A stretch of 64,000 nt of DNA. Origin: Brachypodius melanocephalos. Taxonomy: Eukaryota; Chordata; Aves; Passeriformes; Pycnonotidae. The position numbers and the translations under genes are program-made. Positions 38,601 to 51,360 of the stretch are shown piece by piece. Numbering within the stretch: position 1 is the first letter of the stretch; each line of letters starts with the position of its first letter. The notes below the pieces were generated by a model that was given only the letters and a program-made list of their open reading frames with translations, was not told the DNA's origin and made no database searches. The DNA lies in the NCBI GenBank assembly GCA_013398615.1, contig VZSR01003807.1:10932214-10996213 (forward strand), in the 5' to 3' direction.

Positions 38601-41600
38601 CTTGGAAGAACGTGATATCTACATCATGCCTTGAATCCTATACCCATTTTGATGAGGCCAATCCAGTTGTGGGTGAAGACAGTTTAACCCTTCAAAGCTG
38701 TCTCCTTCTGACAAAGGAGGAGAGTTAAGGGAATGTAGATAATCTGTGTTAAACTGTCAGAAGGCTAAAATCACCAGAGAGAACAAGCAATCGGTATTGA
38801 ATCGCCTGGCTGCAGACTTCACAATAAATTAATGAATTAAAAGAGGCAGGGCATCACATGGGTTTGTGGTTCTTGCCCATCTGTTACTTCTGTGTAAACA
38901 AGTAAGTGCCTACAGACAATTGTTTCCTCTGAATTTGTGACTTTAGAGGCAGTAGACACTGACAACCATACTTTTGTCACTTCATTCCTCATGGCATCTT
39001 TCTATCTGATAAAAACAGTGAGAGGTAAATGGCAACCCCTTCAGGTAACTGAGATGAAGTGCAAAGTCTTTGAAGGACAAAAAACTTAGCCCCACACAGG
39101 GGGCTACGCTGCCAGTACAGCTTAGGAACATCGCTCCTACTCTTCAGTCTTATTTCACATCCTGATATCTGCATCATGGAAGTTGAAAAGAGCATGGCAA
39201 GAGCAGGAACACCTGGACACCATCTACTGCTGATTTGCTTTCAAAAAAACCAAATTATCTGTGAATCCAAGAAGCTATGAGAATTCCCATGTAAAGGCGT
39301 TTGAAAGCATGAAGGGAGCTGCAGAAACAACAGCAGAGTGAGCTTGGTGATATATTACTGCTCCCTGTATTGTTTACAAATCTATTTTAAAATCTCCCCA
39401 AAGATATAGAGTCCCTAGTGAGATTACAGAGAAGGATAACCCAAAGTAATAGACTGAAGTGACTCTCTCACAGAATATCTCTGGGGACAGCCTACCAGCA
39501 ACCTGAAAACAGCTGGTACATTTTCTTGGATGGCATGGAAATGGAGAAATAACTCTTTCACTGACTGTCTCCTACATTTTCTTCGCAGCTGAGCAGAAAT
39601 CATGTGGCTATTTCAGGCACATTTGATAAGCAGAACTACAGCAGCTGTTTCATACACAGTAGGCATTCTTTTGACATGACTATTTGCAGACCCAATCTTT
39701 ACATGAGAAACAAAGTAAAGTTAATTAGAAAAAAACTGTTTGAAAAAACTTAGAATGTAGTAACATCTGAGAAATTCAAGAAGCAAATTTGCCTGGTATA
39801 TATGTAAACCAAAGTCTACTGGAAGAGAAAACTGGAAAAGAAAGACTTCAGAACACGTCTTTTAAAGGAACCTGAAGAATAACTTCTTCCTCAGAGCCTT
39901 AATTGCTTGGATGTGAAAAAGTCAATAAATAAACCCCTTTCAAAACAGAAAAAAATCTTGGGAGTGCAGGAAGAGCTGTTGAAACTTTGATTATGTCTTT
40001 TCCTCTAACTCTTCATAATAACCAGAGGAGAATAATCAGAGGAAGAATGCAGACATTGCGGAGGAATCCTGTGCTTTGTGCTAGTATGGAAAAAAGGCTG
40101 TACAAAAAAAGTGAATAAGTAATACATATAGAAGATAAAATGCAATGTCCAATAGCAAGACCATTGGTTTTTGGGTTTTGGGGGTTGGTGGGTTTTTTTT
40201 TGATAACTTAGGTTAGAGCATTTTTAAATTAATTTGGTAGTACATATTCACTAGTCAAGCTGAATAAAGGGGTCTTGAAAGGCATTTCAGTCCTGTTTTA
40301 CTCATTCAATACATTGGTTGCCTTGAACAACCACAAAATATTTATTTCTAGAAAGAGAGTTATAACTGGGAAGGGATGAAGTGGACAGTCCTGGAAGAGA
40401 ATACAATGGAGGTCCAGGAAAGACAGATTGGGAACCTCCCCTGTCTGCTGTCCCAGTGGAGCTGTAACAGATGCCCTGCTGAAGGTTTATCTGCATCCCA
40501 TTAGTTCCTGTAGATAAATAGGTAATAAGAGACTCAGAAAAGAAAACTAAGAGAGGCAACAAGAGAGTCTCTGAGGAGAGAAAATAGACAAAAATTAAAG
40601 GACACAAGCTGTATCAATCATCATGTCCAGTTTCAAAGAAGATGGGAGTGGGAACATCTCACCTAGTTCAGAGAATGTAAATGTATGGGGTTTTCTACTC
40701 TTTATTAGTAGAAATCCCAATAAGCCAAACTAATACAAAGCAAAAACCAGTTTGAAACAGGATTTAGATTCATCCTTAAAAGTAGCACTAAAGCTTTGAA
40801 AATATTAAGCATAGAAAATGCAGCTTTTGAACTGGACTATTAAATGACAAATTCTTCTTCATACCCCAAACTTTGAAGATCATTGTTCTTAATACAAATT
40901 CAGTTTCATTTTTTGCAGATCATGTTCACCTTTGTTTAAAAATAAAAGAAACAGTTCTGCAGTGCCTGGTGGGTTTTTCGTTATTTTGTCCAATTGCACC
41001 TGAACTCAGACAAGATATAAATAACTTCACCAGCTGCTTTTCAGCACTCCCTGACAAACTTACTTACCTACTTTTGCACCACATCTTATTCGGAGATCCA
41101 TTACATATTAGTGACTCAGAATCAACTACTTGGTATTACTCCATCTAGACATATTTTACTGCAGTTATTGGCACTGAGGTTGAATTGATGCATGAATTTT
41201 GAAATTCAAATGCAGGTAAACATCAGAAACCCTTTAGTTATATAAAGACAAATAATTATTCCTCCTCCAGGCCTATCTGCACCACGAAAAGAGGCCCCAT
41301 TTTTCACCAGGGATAATCTGTGCCTTGAGAATTATTAGTCCATTCTGAAGTTCAGTCCATTCACTGTGTTTTGTTATTATGATCACCAGAGGGAAAAGTA
41401 ATTTTATTCTCTTTCTAGGATGCAATCACTTCAGTCCCCAAACTGCCTTTATGCTTGTCACCAGATTTTGAAACTCAGATGCTGTTCCTGTCTTCAGCTG
41501 AGTCATTAGAGACTACAGGAATGCAGTGAAGATTGTTTCCTGCCTTCTGCTGTAATGGAGTTTGTGGCAGCATAGCTTGGACAGCATATTGAACATTTAC

Positions 41601-42180
41601 AGCAGACATTTTATTCCTGCTGGATTAAGTTTTTATCCTTGGTATATGTCTTTGGTCTTGCTATGTTCAAACATCAGAACAAAGAAAGAACTTTATTGAT
41701 TTCCCATGAGGTAATTCTAAATTCATGATGCCCACATGGCAGAGTTGATCATTTTACAGCTCAGAGATTATTTCACAAAGTCAAGATTTTTTTTGAACCG
41801 GCATGCTCAGGAGATGTTATATTCAAGCCAAACACTGTTAAGACGTGCTCCTTTCTTGATTTATTATTGTCCTTCTTTTCAGCTTTTCATGCTGGTAGTT
41901 ATAGCAAAGACAATCCTTTGCAGAGTTAAAAATTACAAAAGTCTTATTCTATGCACATTTACTTAAATCGACTGGTGCTTCTATCTTCCTGTATGTGAAA
42001 TAAATGGCTTTACACGTAGTTCTCTAGGAAAGAAAAATATGGCAACCATAAAATTATATCAACCTGAGCTGTTAAGCTGGAAAAACAAACCTCCTTTCAT
42101 CCTTTAACATGTGAAGGTACTACAATATTTTGTCCACCAGGATGCCAAGTTTCTTTTCCAGCCTCGAGAAAATACTGCCT

Positions 42181-42181
<1 letters not shown>
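35606..42181. other. Mostly unique sequence, no gene
   Basis: No gene is recognised in 6.6 kb. A repeat-free patch at about 35810-36000 contains CTTAATTACGAG and an AACGTAATTT core and could be regulatory, but the evidence is weak. 40166-40203 is G/T-rich. Open frames reach 101 codons (minus, 40302-40607) without known similarity. Confidence 0.5.
40166..40203 (+). repeat. G/T-rich tract with clustered G runs
   Basis: G runs of 3, 5, 2 and 3 lie at 40173-40192, separated by one to four T, and are followed by T9. This falls just short of the standard four-tract three-tier G-quadruplex rule but could form a two-tier structure. Confidence 0.6.

Positions 42182-42227
<46 letters not shown>
42182..42227. 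repeat. Poly(A) run, 46 bp
   Basis: Forty-six consecutive adenines, the longest homopolymer in the window. The 20-30 bp upstream lack AATAAA, and the preceding sequence resembles no transcript or known element. It is either an expanded simple repeat or the tail of an element too decayed to see. Its exact length is vulnerable to sequencing error. Confidence 0.95.
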
Positions 42228-42230
<3 letters not shown>

Positions 42231-45200
42231 ATGCCTGAGCATAAAATCAGTATGAATTTACTAGAGCTCTGAGCCACATGATTCCCCATTTTCCTCATGA
42301 TGGGGCTCCATCTTGCACGGTTACCGTGTCCCCATCAACAAGGAGAGCTGGCGACAGAGAGGAAGAGAGGAAAGGATTCCCACTAGAGACAGAAATAGAA
42401 AGGGGTATGAACAGCATATTCTGTAGTTCTGCAGACTACAAAATCTTTAGCTGTAAAAATTACATATATTTTTAATATTAGTATTTGTAGCAATACTTTC
42501 TTAAAATACTAACTTTAATTTTTAGATTATAAAATAATCCTTCTTTTTGCATTTTATTTATTTTAGGCCACAGAAAGTCGAACTTTATTTTTAGCTTCTG
42601 GTTGTTTCATCTCTCTAGTCAGTACTTCTATGGTGAATTTATGTTGGAAATCATAATTCCAAAACAGATAACAAACAAAAATGCCTTATTGTGTATAAAC
42701 AGTGTATCCTACTTTCTCTTCTGATTTGCTGTCAATTCTGAACCAACATAATTTAAGACCAAAAATTCTGTAAGGCTGTAATAAAATATGGAATTCAGCT
42801 TTTCCTTTTAAAAAAGTCTTTGAAAGATGTCATTTCCATCCCCCAATAAAATCAAACAAAAGAATGGTAGGAATGAAATTGTAAAAATAAGCCTTACATC
42901 TGTTTTTTTAATATCTAATCTAATATTCCAAAATAACATCAGTCTACCTCTGTATAGGCTTTTATTAATTAAATAATAATATATGTTTCTTTAATACAGA
43001 AAACCCTGCAGTCTACCTTATTTTGTGGTAAAATTTAATCAGATTATGTAGAATTATTGAACAGCTTCCCTATTCTCTATTTCAAATTGTCATTTAATTT
43101 CTACTGCGCCAGAAGATTCTGGCTCCACTAAATCATTGAGAATAATAGCTTCCAAAACCTTTCAATTTCTCCTAACTACAATTCTGTGGATTTACAAGAA
43201 AGTACATGGGTCAAAGGCCTAGGAATACCTCTGTGTATTGTCTATAGACTTTGATATGTCTTTGCAATTTAGATGGTATATGGCATACAATTGAGTATCT
43301 CCACAGCGAGGAAATCATTTCTTTTGGGACTTCTTTAAAAATATTGAGAAAAGGTTAGCTAAAGATTGATTGCAAAGTAAGACAATGTAAATCAATATTC
43401 TATATTTAAATCTAGGAATGGTTACAGCATGATTATTTAATTTGCTACTTTATCTCAATGAAAGCATGAAAGCCTAGGTATCTATTTTAAAAGATCTAAA
43501 TTAAGATTAAAATAAGGTTCCATTTTTCTCACCAGGTTCTCTTTGAGGCATGATATTATGAGAATAAGAAATAAAATCACCTTTAGAAACAAATTAAAAT
43601 ATTATAAATAGTATTTCAAAACACAGCAAAAGACAGGTCTTTATTGTAAACTAGACAATTCTTGGTTAAATTCCAAAAGGAAAAAGTTGCAGCACAGATC
43701 TTTATCTCTGTTTTATAATGAACATTTATCAAAAACAGCATCACTTTGGATTCATATAATATTAAATTGCAGTAGAATAGTTATTTAAAGGAGTTTCAGA
43801 GTTATGCTTAGTAGAATAAGAACATGAGTTATTGGTTCAGTTTAAGGATTTCTGACACACATTTTTGTCACTGAAACTGGGCTTTATCCCTTCACAGTCT
43901 CCCCATGAAATGGCCCGCATTGAACCAAAGTTTAAAAGAAATAAATGCATGCAGGCCTTGTACAAATTCCCAAGACTCAACCATTCAACCAGACACAACA
44001 ACTCCATTCAATTTCTTCCCAAACTGGGATTACTCCAGCCAAACAAATAATTTCTCTGCTGGAATTGTATTCAGTCAGTTCAATTTCAGAGAAAAAGTAT
44101 TTTTGTGGAATAACGTTTTTCTACAACATTACTAGGATAGTTACTGTGAAAGGTTATTCATGAAGTGCAATTATCTTGAAATGAGCTCAGACCTAGTGTA
44201 TGGAGAGGTTTTTCTGAATTGAAGGCTGGGTTACATCTAGTGGAGTCTGCTTTTAACCCAAGTTATGTACCCTGATATACATCCCACATCAAGCTCTCTC
44301 TTTCAACCAAGCAGAAGCAGAACAAATGTACTTTAAACTCAGGAACCATCTCTGAATTACACAGTGGAAATAATGAATGGGTTCATACCTCTTCACACTA
44401 AAAATAAATAAAAAGTTATCTCCTCCACTCCTGCAAAAACAGCCATTCTTAAGAGTGACTTTACTACTGACAAATTAAAACTTATCTACTGTGGAAGACA
44501 AGCACTTAGCATTGTAAAGATCAGCAGCATCTGCCACTTTGGCCAGGAAGGGAAGGTGGAAGGTTGTTTTATGGATTTTGTTTTAACACAATCACCCAAA
44601 GTACAAGGACAGCATTTTCTTCTTGGAAAAGAGACTGGGCAAAATGGCATTCTGCACTCCAATCTTTTGCCATGAGAAACTACACCAGTTTGAAATTCTG
44701 TTTTGTCTAAAGCATTTCTCCCCCTGATCTGTGCATACATATTGATTAATTCTGAACTGAAATTTTCCCTTTAACAAGCTGATTGATTAAGGCTCCAGTG
44801 GGAATGGAGGTTTATGAGTCATTCTATAAAAATATAACCCAAACTAAAAAAATACATTTGAAAGGCTGAAAAATGCTAGCTAAAATAACATTGACTGTAA
44901 AAAAGTCTCTTTTTGAAAAACCGAAAAGCCACCTGAGAAATTCTCAGTGGACTGTGTACATTTATTACAAAATCTCAATTGTTAAATCTTCCACACTGAA
45001 CAGAATTTTAATTATCCACACAATTTTCTGAGAAAGTTAGAGAGAGAGAAGGTTGGAAGGAATAAACATTTTCACACTCTTTGATAATACTGGCAACTGA
45101 AATAGTTTTTGAAAATATTTTTTTTGGTTAGAGAAGACACACTCATTATGTCTAATGCTCCCCATGTTTCTCTGGTTAGAAAAAAATGCTTAAAAATCTG

Positions 45201-48123
45201 TATCTCTCTCAATCTTTCAATTCATGCTACAAGAGAGGCTGTGCAATATGTTCTGCTGACTAACAGGGGCTCACCTTTCCCAGTGCTCTGTGGTTTGTCC
45301 TGGAGAAGCTCAAAGAACCCTTGCAGTACTGCTGGAAGAAAGAACAATGCCCTCCCTTCTGTTTTCACCAGCTTTGCCTGCCACTCCAGATACCATGCTG
45401 CTACTATGACCCTCTGGCCATCTGTGCTTCTGCTCTGCTTTCAGTGCTTACCTCATATTGCCCCATGACAGGAAAGGAGCTGTGAGTGAGAGCAGAAACC
45501 TGGATGTCTTTTGGATGGCACTGGGAGAGATCACTGGGCCACAATTTGTGTGTTTGTGTATGTGATTACACTGAGAGTAAACCATCCTTTTGGATCGATT
45601 TTCAATCAATAAATAATTAAACAAACAGAAATTAGTTGGTTGACTCCATCAGCTGTTCACTGATTCTAGCACCAAGAATTTTGAGTAAAGCGATTAAGAG
45701 AACTGAAAAGAATTAGCACCGCAATTGATAGTAAAACAGAGGGGTTGGGCAATAATTAAGCAGGTGTCCTCAGAGAAGAATAGGTGTAGGCAGAAGCAGT
45801 AGCACCCCAGAGCATCATGTTCCTGTTTTGGCCAACAAACCACAGTGAAAGGAACAGCATTTTAAAACCAAGCAATGTAAGAGGTGAATCTACTTGCTGC
45901 GAAGCAGTGTCTCTTTTGTACCTGCTTAGGTACCTTACCAGGCATCAGCACTTCTCTGAAAAGTGCAGCCAGACCTAAGGCTGCAGTTATATCTGTGCCA
46001 ACTTCAGAACAAGAACCAGAAACAAGAAGAGCTGAGGTAATAAACTGTACCAAATTTACAGGGCTATGACAGGCTTCCTGTGACTTCTGTGATTTCTGAG
46101 TAAATCCATCCATCCTGTCACATTCAACAACACGCCAATGAGGTGTACCATGTGGGAGGTTGGTCTCATTTCCTAAAGTTTTGTAAGAAATGTCTAGCTG
46201 TTGTTCATTTGCCTGAACTTATGCCTAATTTGTACCAAGTGAAGTGCAAAACGTAGATGAAGACATTTAGTCATAACATGCAAAACAGGCAACGCTGAAA
46301 GCAAGTATCCATACAAGAGGAACAACAAAGGGACATGCAAACCACAAGTTTTCTTAATCCCACCTAGACAACAATGCAAGAAAAGATCAGACGAGGTGGG
46401 CCTTTATCAGAAAGACATTCTAGTACTTCACTTTGAATTTGCCATTCCCTGTGTTATGATACCAAGCAGTAAAAAACAGGTGGTATGGGGTGCATCTATT
46501 TTTATACAAGCTAGTGGTTTCTCATAAAATCAAATGTTGACGCATTAAAACTGAGGCCAAGTTTGTAAGCTGTAAATCCAAAGGAGAAGGCACAGGTGAG
46601 AGTAAAGTCTAGGTGATGGGATATGCAATTGCATAGAGCTCCCTGAGCTCAGTTTCAAAACTAACAGAGGACACAGAGAATTAGAGAGAAGGTACAAAAC
46701 TTCATTGGAAGACAGATGATGATACTGCTGCAAGGAGTGTGGTCTTTAGGGAGGTGAGGATGCCCCAAGCCCCTTTTAAAGATTGAGTCTCTTTTAATGA
46801 ATTTACTTAGAACTAGCTAGAAAAGACAGGGAGCTACTCTGTTAAAATCTTCCCATTCTACAAGGTGACGAAGTTTGAAGACCATGCTGGGGCTGGTTCT
46901 CTCCACCACTTTAACTTTCAAGCACTTTATTTTGTTACTTATCTCTACTTTGTTTAGCTGTAGTCTAAACCTCTTCAGAACATTTTATCTGACTTCCCCT
47001 GTGATTGATGTTCCTGCAAATTATTTTTCTCTTGCTCTAGTCTTTAAAATTCTGTTCCTTATTCTAAAACTGTTGAGATGTTAGAGTTGACACTGTTTCT
47101 TACAATTTCCCTTTTTAGAATATAAATTTTAGAGAATTTTTTTTTCCTTTATTCTGGCATGTTTTCCACCTTTGTTTTTCAATATTTCCAAATGTTTTAT
47201 ATACTAAAGTATCAAAGCACCTTGCTTGATCCAGATGATTTCACAAGCTTGTTATTTAAATTTTTTCAGGTTGCCCTTCCAAATTTAAACTTTATTTAAA
47301 AATCTAGTTATGCTTGCTGCTTTATTTGAAATAAACCTTCTTGTGATGGTGTTTTTCCAAGGTTATTTTATATCATCAGTCCTCTGTAATTTCTTCATTT
47401 TTTCAAAGCTAGAGAACAAATACTGTCATCTATTCTGACTGATTTGGGGACTATTTGATACAGAAAACTTACACATCTGAGAATTACTGCCCAGCAGCAC
47501 TTCTGTTCTCATTCATTGATCAAGATATATCCGGGAAGTGTATATGTCACTGAATAATACTGTCCCTGATCTCATAGATTTAATTATCTACTACTCTTCT
47601 ATCCACCTATAGAAGACATACAGAATTAAACCTAAGGCTCATAGGAAGAGCAGCTTTTTTCATCCTCTAAAATGTTTTTGCTTCCAAGAGATCTTTTTTA
47701 TTCCATGCTTGTGGTTTTATCCTTTCTTTGCCATTTTTTATATCATTCACATAGAATGGCACATCTACTCTCTTACATTTCCCCTTTCCAGGCAGAAATG
47801 GCATATAATCTTCAACACTTTAATTCCAGGCATGGTTTCCAATCAGCTCAGCTCTAGAAAATTTGGAGAGATGGAAACCCTTGACAGGCCACACTAGACT
47901 GTTACTGTCACATGACAACTAAGGTAATAATTTACTATCTAATGAAAACAAATTATTTACTCCATATTTGTCACTGTACATGATTTTATCCAGATCAGGG
48001 GGTCAAGGATGTGCAGAGAATGTTTGGATCTTTCTTCCAAATTAAAGGCTACAGACTGGTCAATAAAATCAAGACACAGAATCTAATAAAATTATTCCGT
48101 GAAACCATATAAGTAACATAAAT
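42228..48123. other. Mostly AT-rich unique sequence, no gene
   Basis: No gene is recognised. Three overlapping plus frames at 43865-44163 and a 119-codon plus frame at 45109-45468 have no known similarity. The 3' half of the latter (about 45240-45480) is a GC-richer patch of unknown origin. The remainder has ordinary A/T runs. Confidence 0.5.
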
Positions 48124-48210
48124 GACGGAATGGTTTGGGTTAGAAAGGAATTTATGAAATCATCTAGTTCCAGCACCCTTGCCATGGTCAAGGACACCTT
48201 CCACTAGAAA
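48124..48210 (-). mobile_element. CR1 LINE fragment, 3' terminus
   Basis: The plus strand shows ACGGAATGGTTTGGGTTAGA, then CATCTAGTTCCAGCACCCTT, GCCATGG and GGACACCTTCCACTAGA. These are consecutive blocks of the reverse-complemented CR1 3' end. About 90 bp remains. It is slightly diverged and has no coding part. Confidence 0.9.
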
Positions 48211-50959
48211 GTGTCAAAATCAAACTATTTCCACAGTCTAAGCTTTTTACATAAATTGAAGGATCATATATTTACTTGTAGTCATTACTGGATATATGGA
48301 ATTTAATGTAGCCCCTTAAGGAAACTCTGTTAATCAAGATGGCCAGATTAAGATTATGTGTTCAAGTTCTTTAAAGAGAAATACAGAAGTGGAGGAGATG
48401 GGGGCACAATAAATATAAAAAGTAAATCTTCCTTATGCATTTTGAATGGATATTTCTGATCATTCAATCAGTATGTTCAATGTCACTAATGCTCTTATAG
48501 AAATATTTTGCCTGTTGTTTCTTAAGATCACAATGTTTCCAGCTCTATTACAGTGTCAGTCTTTAATCATACCAGAAATCAATAATCCTTGGATTTTGTC
48601 ATTTTTGTTCCCTGCACAGAGGTTTTAAGTGTGCAGCTTGGTATTTATGGATACAATTCTGGTTTCATTTTAAAATAATTTTTAATCTTCTTACCACTTT
48701 TGTTATTCCCCAAATCAAACTACAACAGATACGTATGCATCAGCAAGGTTACCCCTTGCTACCCCTTCTTCTTGAAAATACTCTGACTGATTATCCTACA
48801 CATCTGGTGTTTGAAAAAGCAGTTGTTTGCAAGGTATAGTGACTTCGTTTCCCTTATTGGCTTTCTACTTGGCTGTAATAGTCTTTCAAGTGACTCACCA
48901 AAATTTACAGTGACATTGAATTTACCTTAACTTCATTGGTTATGGCTGGATAGTAGAAAATAGCATTGCATTTTTCCCAACCTGTTGAAATATATCATGC
49001 CAAGTTTGGGTAAAATGGTTTTTTCTTTAAATGTTGACATTTCGAAAGGGATAAAAGTAGTTTAAAAACTTGGTCACATATCTCAATGGACCTTTACACA
49101 AAGCTATACTATATTTCAGTTTTACATGCAAATCAATTCTGTTTGCAATTTGTTTGGCTTTCTATGGTGGTAGCTAAAGTTTCAGCAGTGACCAGGTCTG
49201 TAAAACAGGAGTGATTTTATTGGGTTTTTAAATTTTCTTCAGTAGTCCATAATGTTCCATTTGATTCATCTTCTATAGTTGCATATCAATTTTGAATTTT
49301 ATTAAAATGTTACAATATTTTTTGTAATTTGGAGTAAAACACCTTAGATAAAAGCACTTAAGTTTCCTAGAAGAGCAATTTGCAGACAATTTCTGCAGAG
49401 CACAAATCGTCCTTTTTATACAAAAGTAAATCTTGGCTGTTGAGTGGGTAGAAATATCTAGAAAATAAATGGGTCTCACAAGTTTTTGAATGGCTTCATA
49501 TGTACTGATATTTTTCAGGACACCTCTGCACACATCTCATTTCACACGCAAGCGAAGTAAGGACTGGAGCATTGTGCTCTACCTACAGTTTTTAGCATAG
49601 TTGCCTTCAGTAAATGAGATTACTTGCTCCCTTCTCAAAGGAATACCTATTATCCAAATGTTTCTAATTAATGGCAAGACATATCACTGCTAAAATAAGG
49701 TCTAGAGGAAAGAAAAAGAAACCCCAACAACAAAACATTCAACTAACCAACACACTGAGAGTGACAAAATCCAGGATGCGTATTCAAATGTCATTCAACA
49801 CAGTTCCAGTGTGATTAAATCAACTTTAAAAGACACTTATCTCTGATGCTTCAACAATACACAATCTAAAAATGTTTTTGTCCAAAATAGACAATCCAGT
49901 GGCTGGTTGATGCTGTGAAGGGAGAGCAGTAAAAGAACATGTGCTAGAAAGTATTCAACTTAATTATTAGATTAAAATTACAGATCTGTGACATCCTAAG
50001 GAGTCATACTTAGAATAAACAGGCTGTGTTACATGTTTAAAGGCTTGTTAAATAGGCAGTAGCTAGGATTTGAAGGTTATTGTTGGTTGAGATGTTTTAT
50101 GACCATGTTGTTCTCTTGTACTGTGACAAAAGAGAAACAAACAGTATATATTTACGCATGACCTAAATTTGTTCATGACTAATTATCAAATCTGAAATGC
50201 AAGAGTAGGAAGGAAAGAGGAAATGCATATAGAAAAAAAAAAAGATTAACTTTACAAGAAGCTATTAAATAAAAAACTCCAGAAATCTGTCCACTTGGAT
50301 CAGATGACTGAGATGAAGACAAGAGCAAGATATCAGTTACAATTTTGATTCAGAATTCTTTTCTCATCTGAAAGAAAAATCTTCCCAGGGTGATATTCCT
50401 GATGATAAATATTTGATTTTTTTTAAAAAAAAAATTTCAAATAGTGCATGAGATCATTTCCTTTGCAGTATTCTACTCAGGCTATCAATCCCAATATGCT
50501 TAGAATGTAAGAGTCTACTTCAATCTTATCTAGTTTATCAGCTTATTTCAAATCATGTAAGTGAGCTGAGTAGTAATGTATTAAGAATATCTTCAAATAA
50601 AAACCAGTGGAAAAACAACTCTATGGTATTCAATACCAGGCATTAAGTGATGAGCCATGTGATAGGTAGACTACATATAATTGTGAAGTCTTAAAGAACT
50701 TTTGTCTCAATTTTGCACAGCAAAACAATTCCTCTTTCATCAGTACTAATAAACATAAGGTGTTTTAGTCCTGTATATCTCTTTCCAGATCATCACTTCA
50801 TCAGTTCCCTCTTGGCTGGAGCGTGACCCTTTTCCAGTTTGTTTTCTTAGTCAGCAGGTCACACAGAACTAACTAAAGTTCAAACCAAACTTTCCAGGCA
50901 CTGCTTCCAAAAATAAAGAGCACCGGAGTGTTCACCTCCAACATAAGAATTTGCATAAG
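48211..50959. other. AT-rich unique sequence, no gene
   Basis: No gene or named repeat is recognised. Open frames are up to 86 codons (minus, 49273-49533), without known similarity. Confidence 0.5.
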
Positions 50960-51360
50960 TTAGCAATGGCAATAATATGTATTCATCTTTAGGAACCCTG
51001 TATGAATTCATGGTAAGAAAAATGAAGCACACTTTTACAGTTATAAATAATGTATCTGAGAAAAGGGTAATAGTTTGTACTGCCTTAAAGAGATGTTCCA
51101 TTGCAAAGCTAACAAAAGAAAGAAAGTTCATCCATTGTATAAGAAAACTGGTTATAATTCCTCCTTATTCTTCAAATGAAGAAAGGTCAAACTACGCACA
51201 GTATTTAAATGCAATATCATGTATTACTTCAGATAAAATTGAAATGCCTAATGTGAATAAAACCAGTTTTGCCCTTATGGGGACTAAGAAACTATCAGAT
51301 ATTGTTACTGTAAAAATTCAATGCAAAAATACTTTGTTCAATTTAAGCAGAACTTGAACT
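50960..51360 (+). other. AT-rich block with 126-codon open frame
   Basis: A plus-strand frame at 50977-51357 stays open for 126 codons although the DNA is strongly AT-rich, where stop codons should be frequent. The peptide is Lys/Ser/Thr-rich and has no recognised domain, signal peptide or repeat. An 83-codon minus frame overlaps its 5' part. Chance, a decayed exon, or a conserved non-coding block that happens to lack stops are all possible. I do not call it a gene. Confidence 0.3.

Noticed and set aside
42100..42227. Processed pseudogene ending in the 46-bp poly(A) run
   Set aside because: No AATAAA lies at the right distance, no transcript-like upstream sequence is seen, and no target-site duplication is visible.
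45109..45468. 119-codon plus-strand open frame
   Set aside because: No domain, signal peptide or splice context is recognisable. Part lies in a GC-richer patch where long frames are expected by chance.
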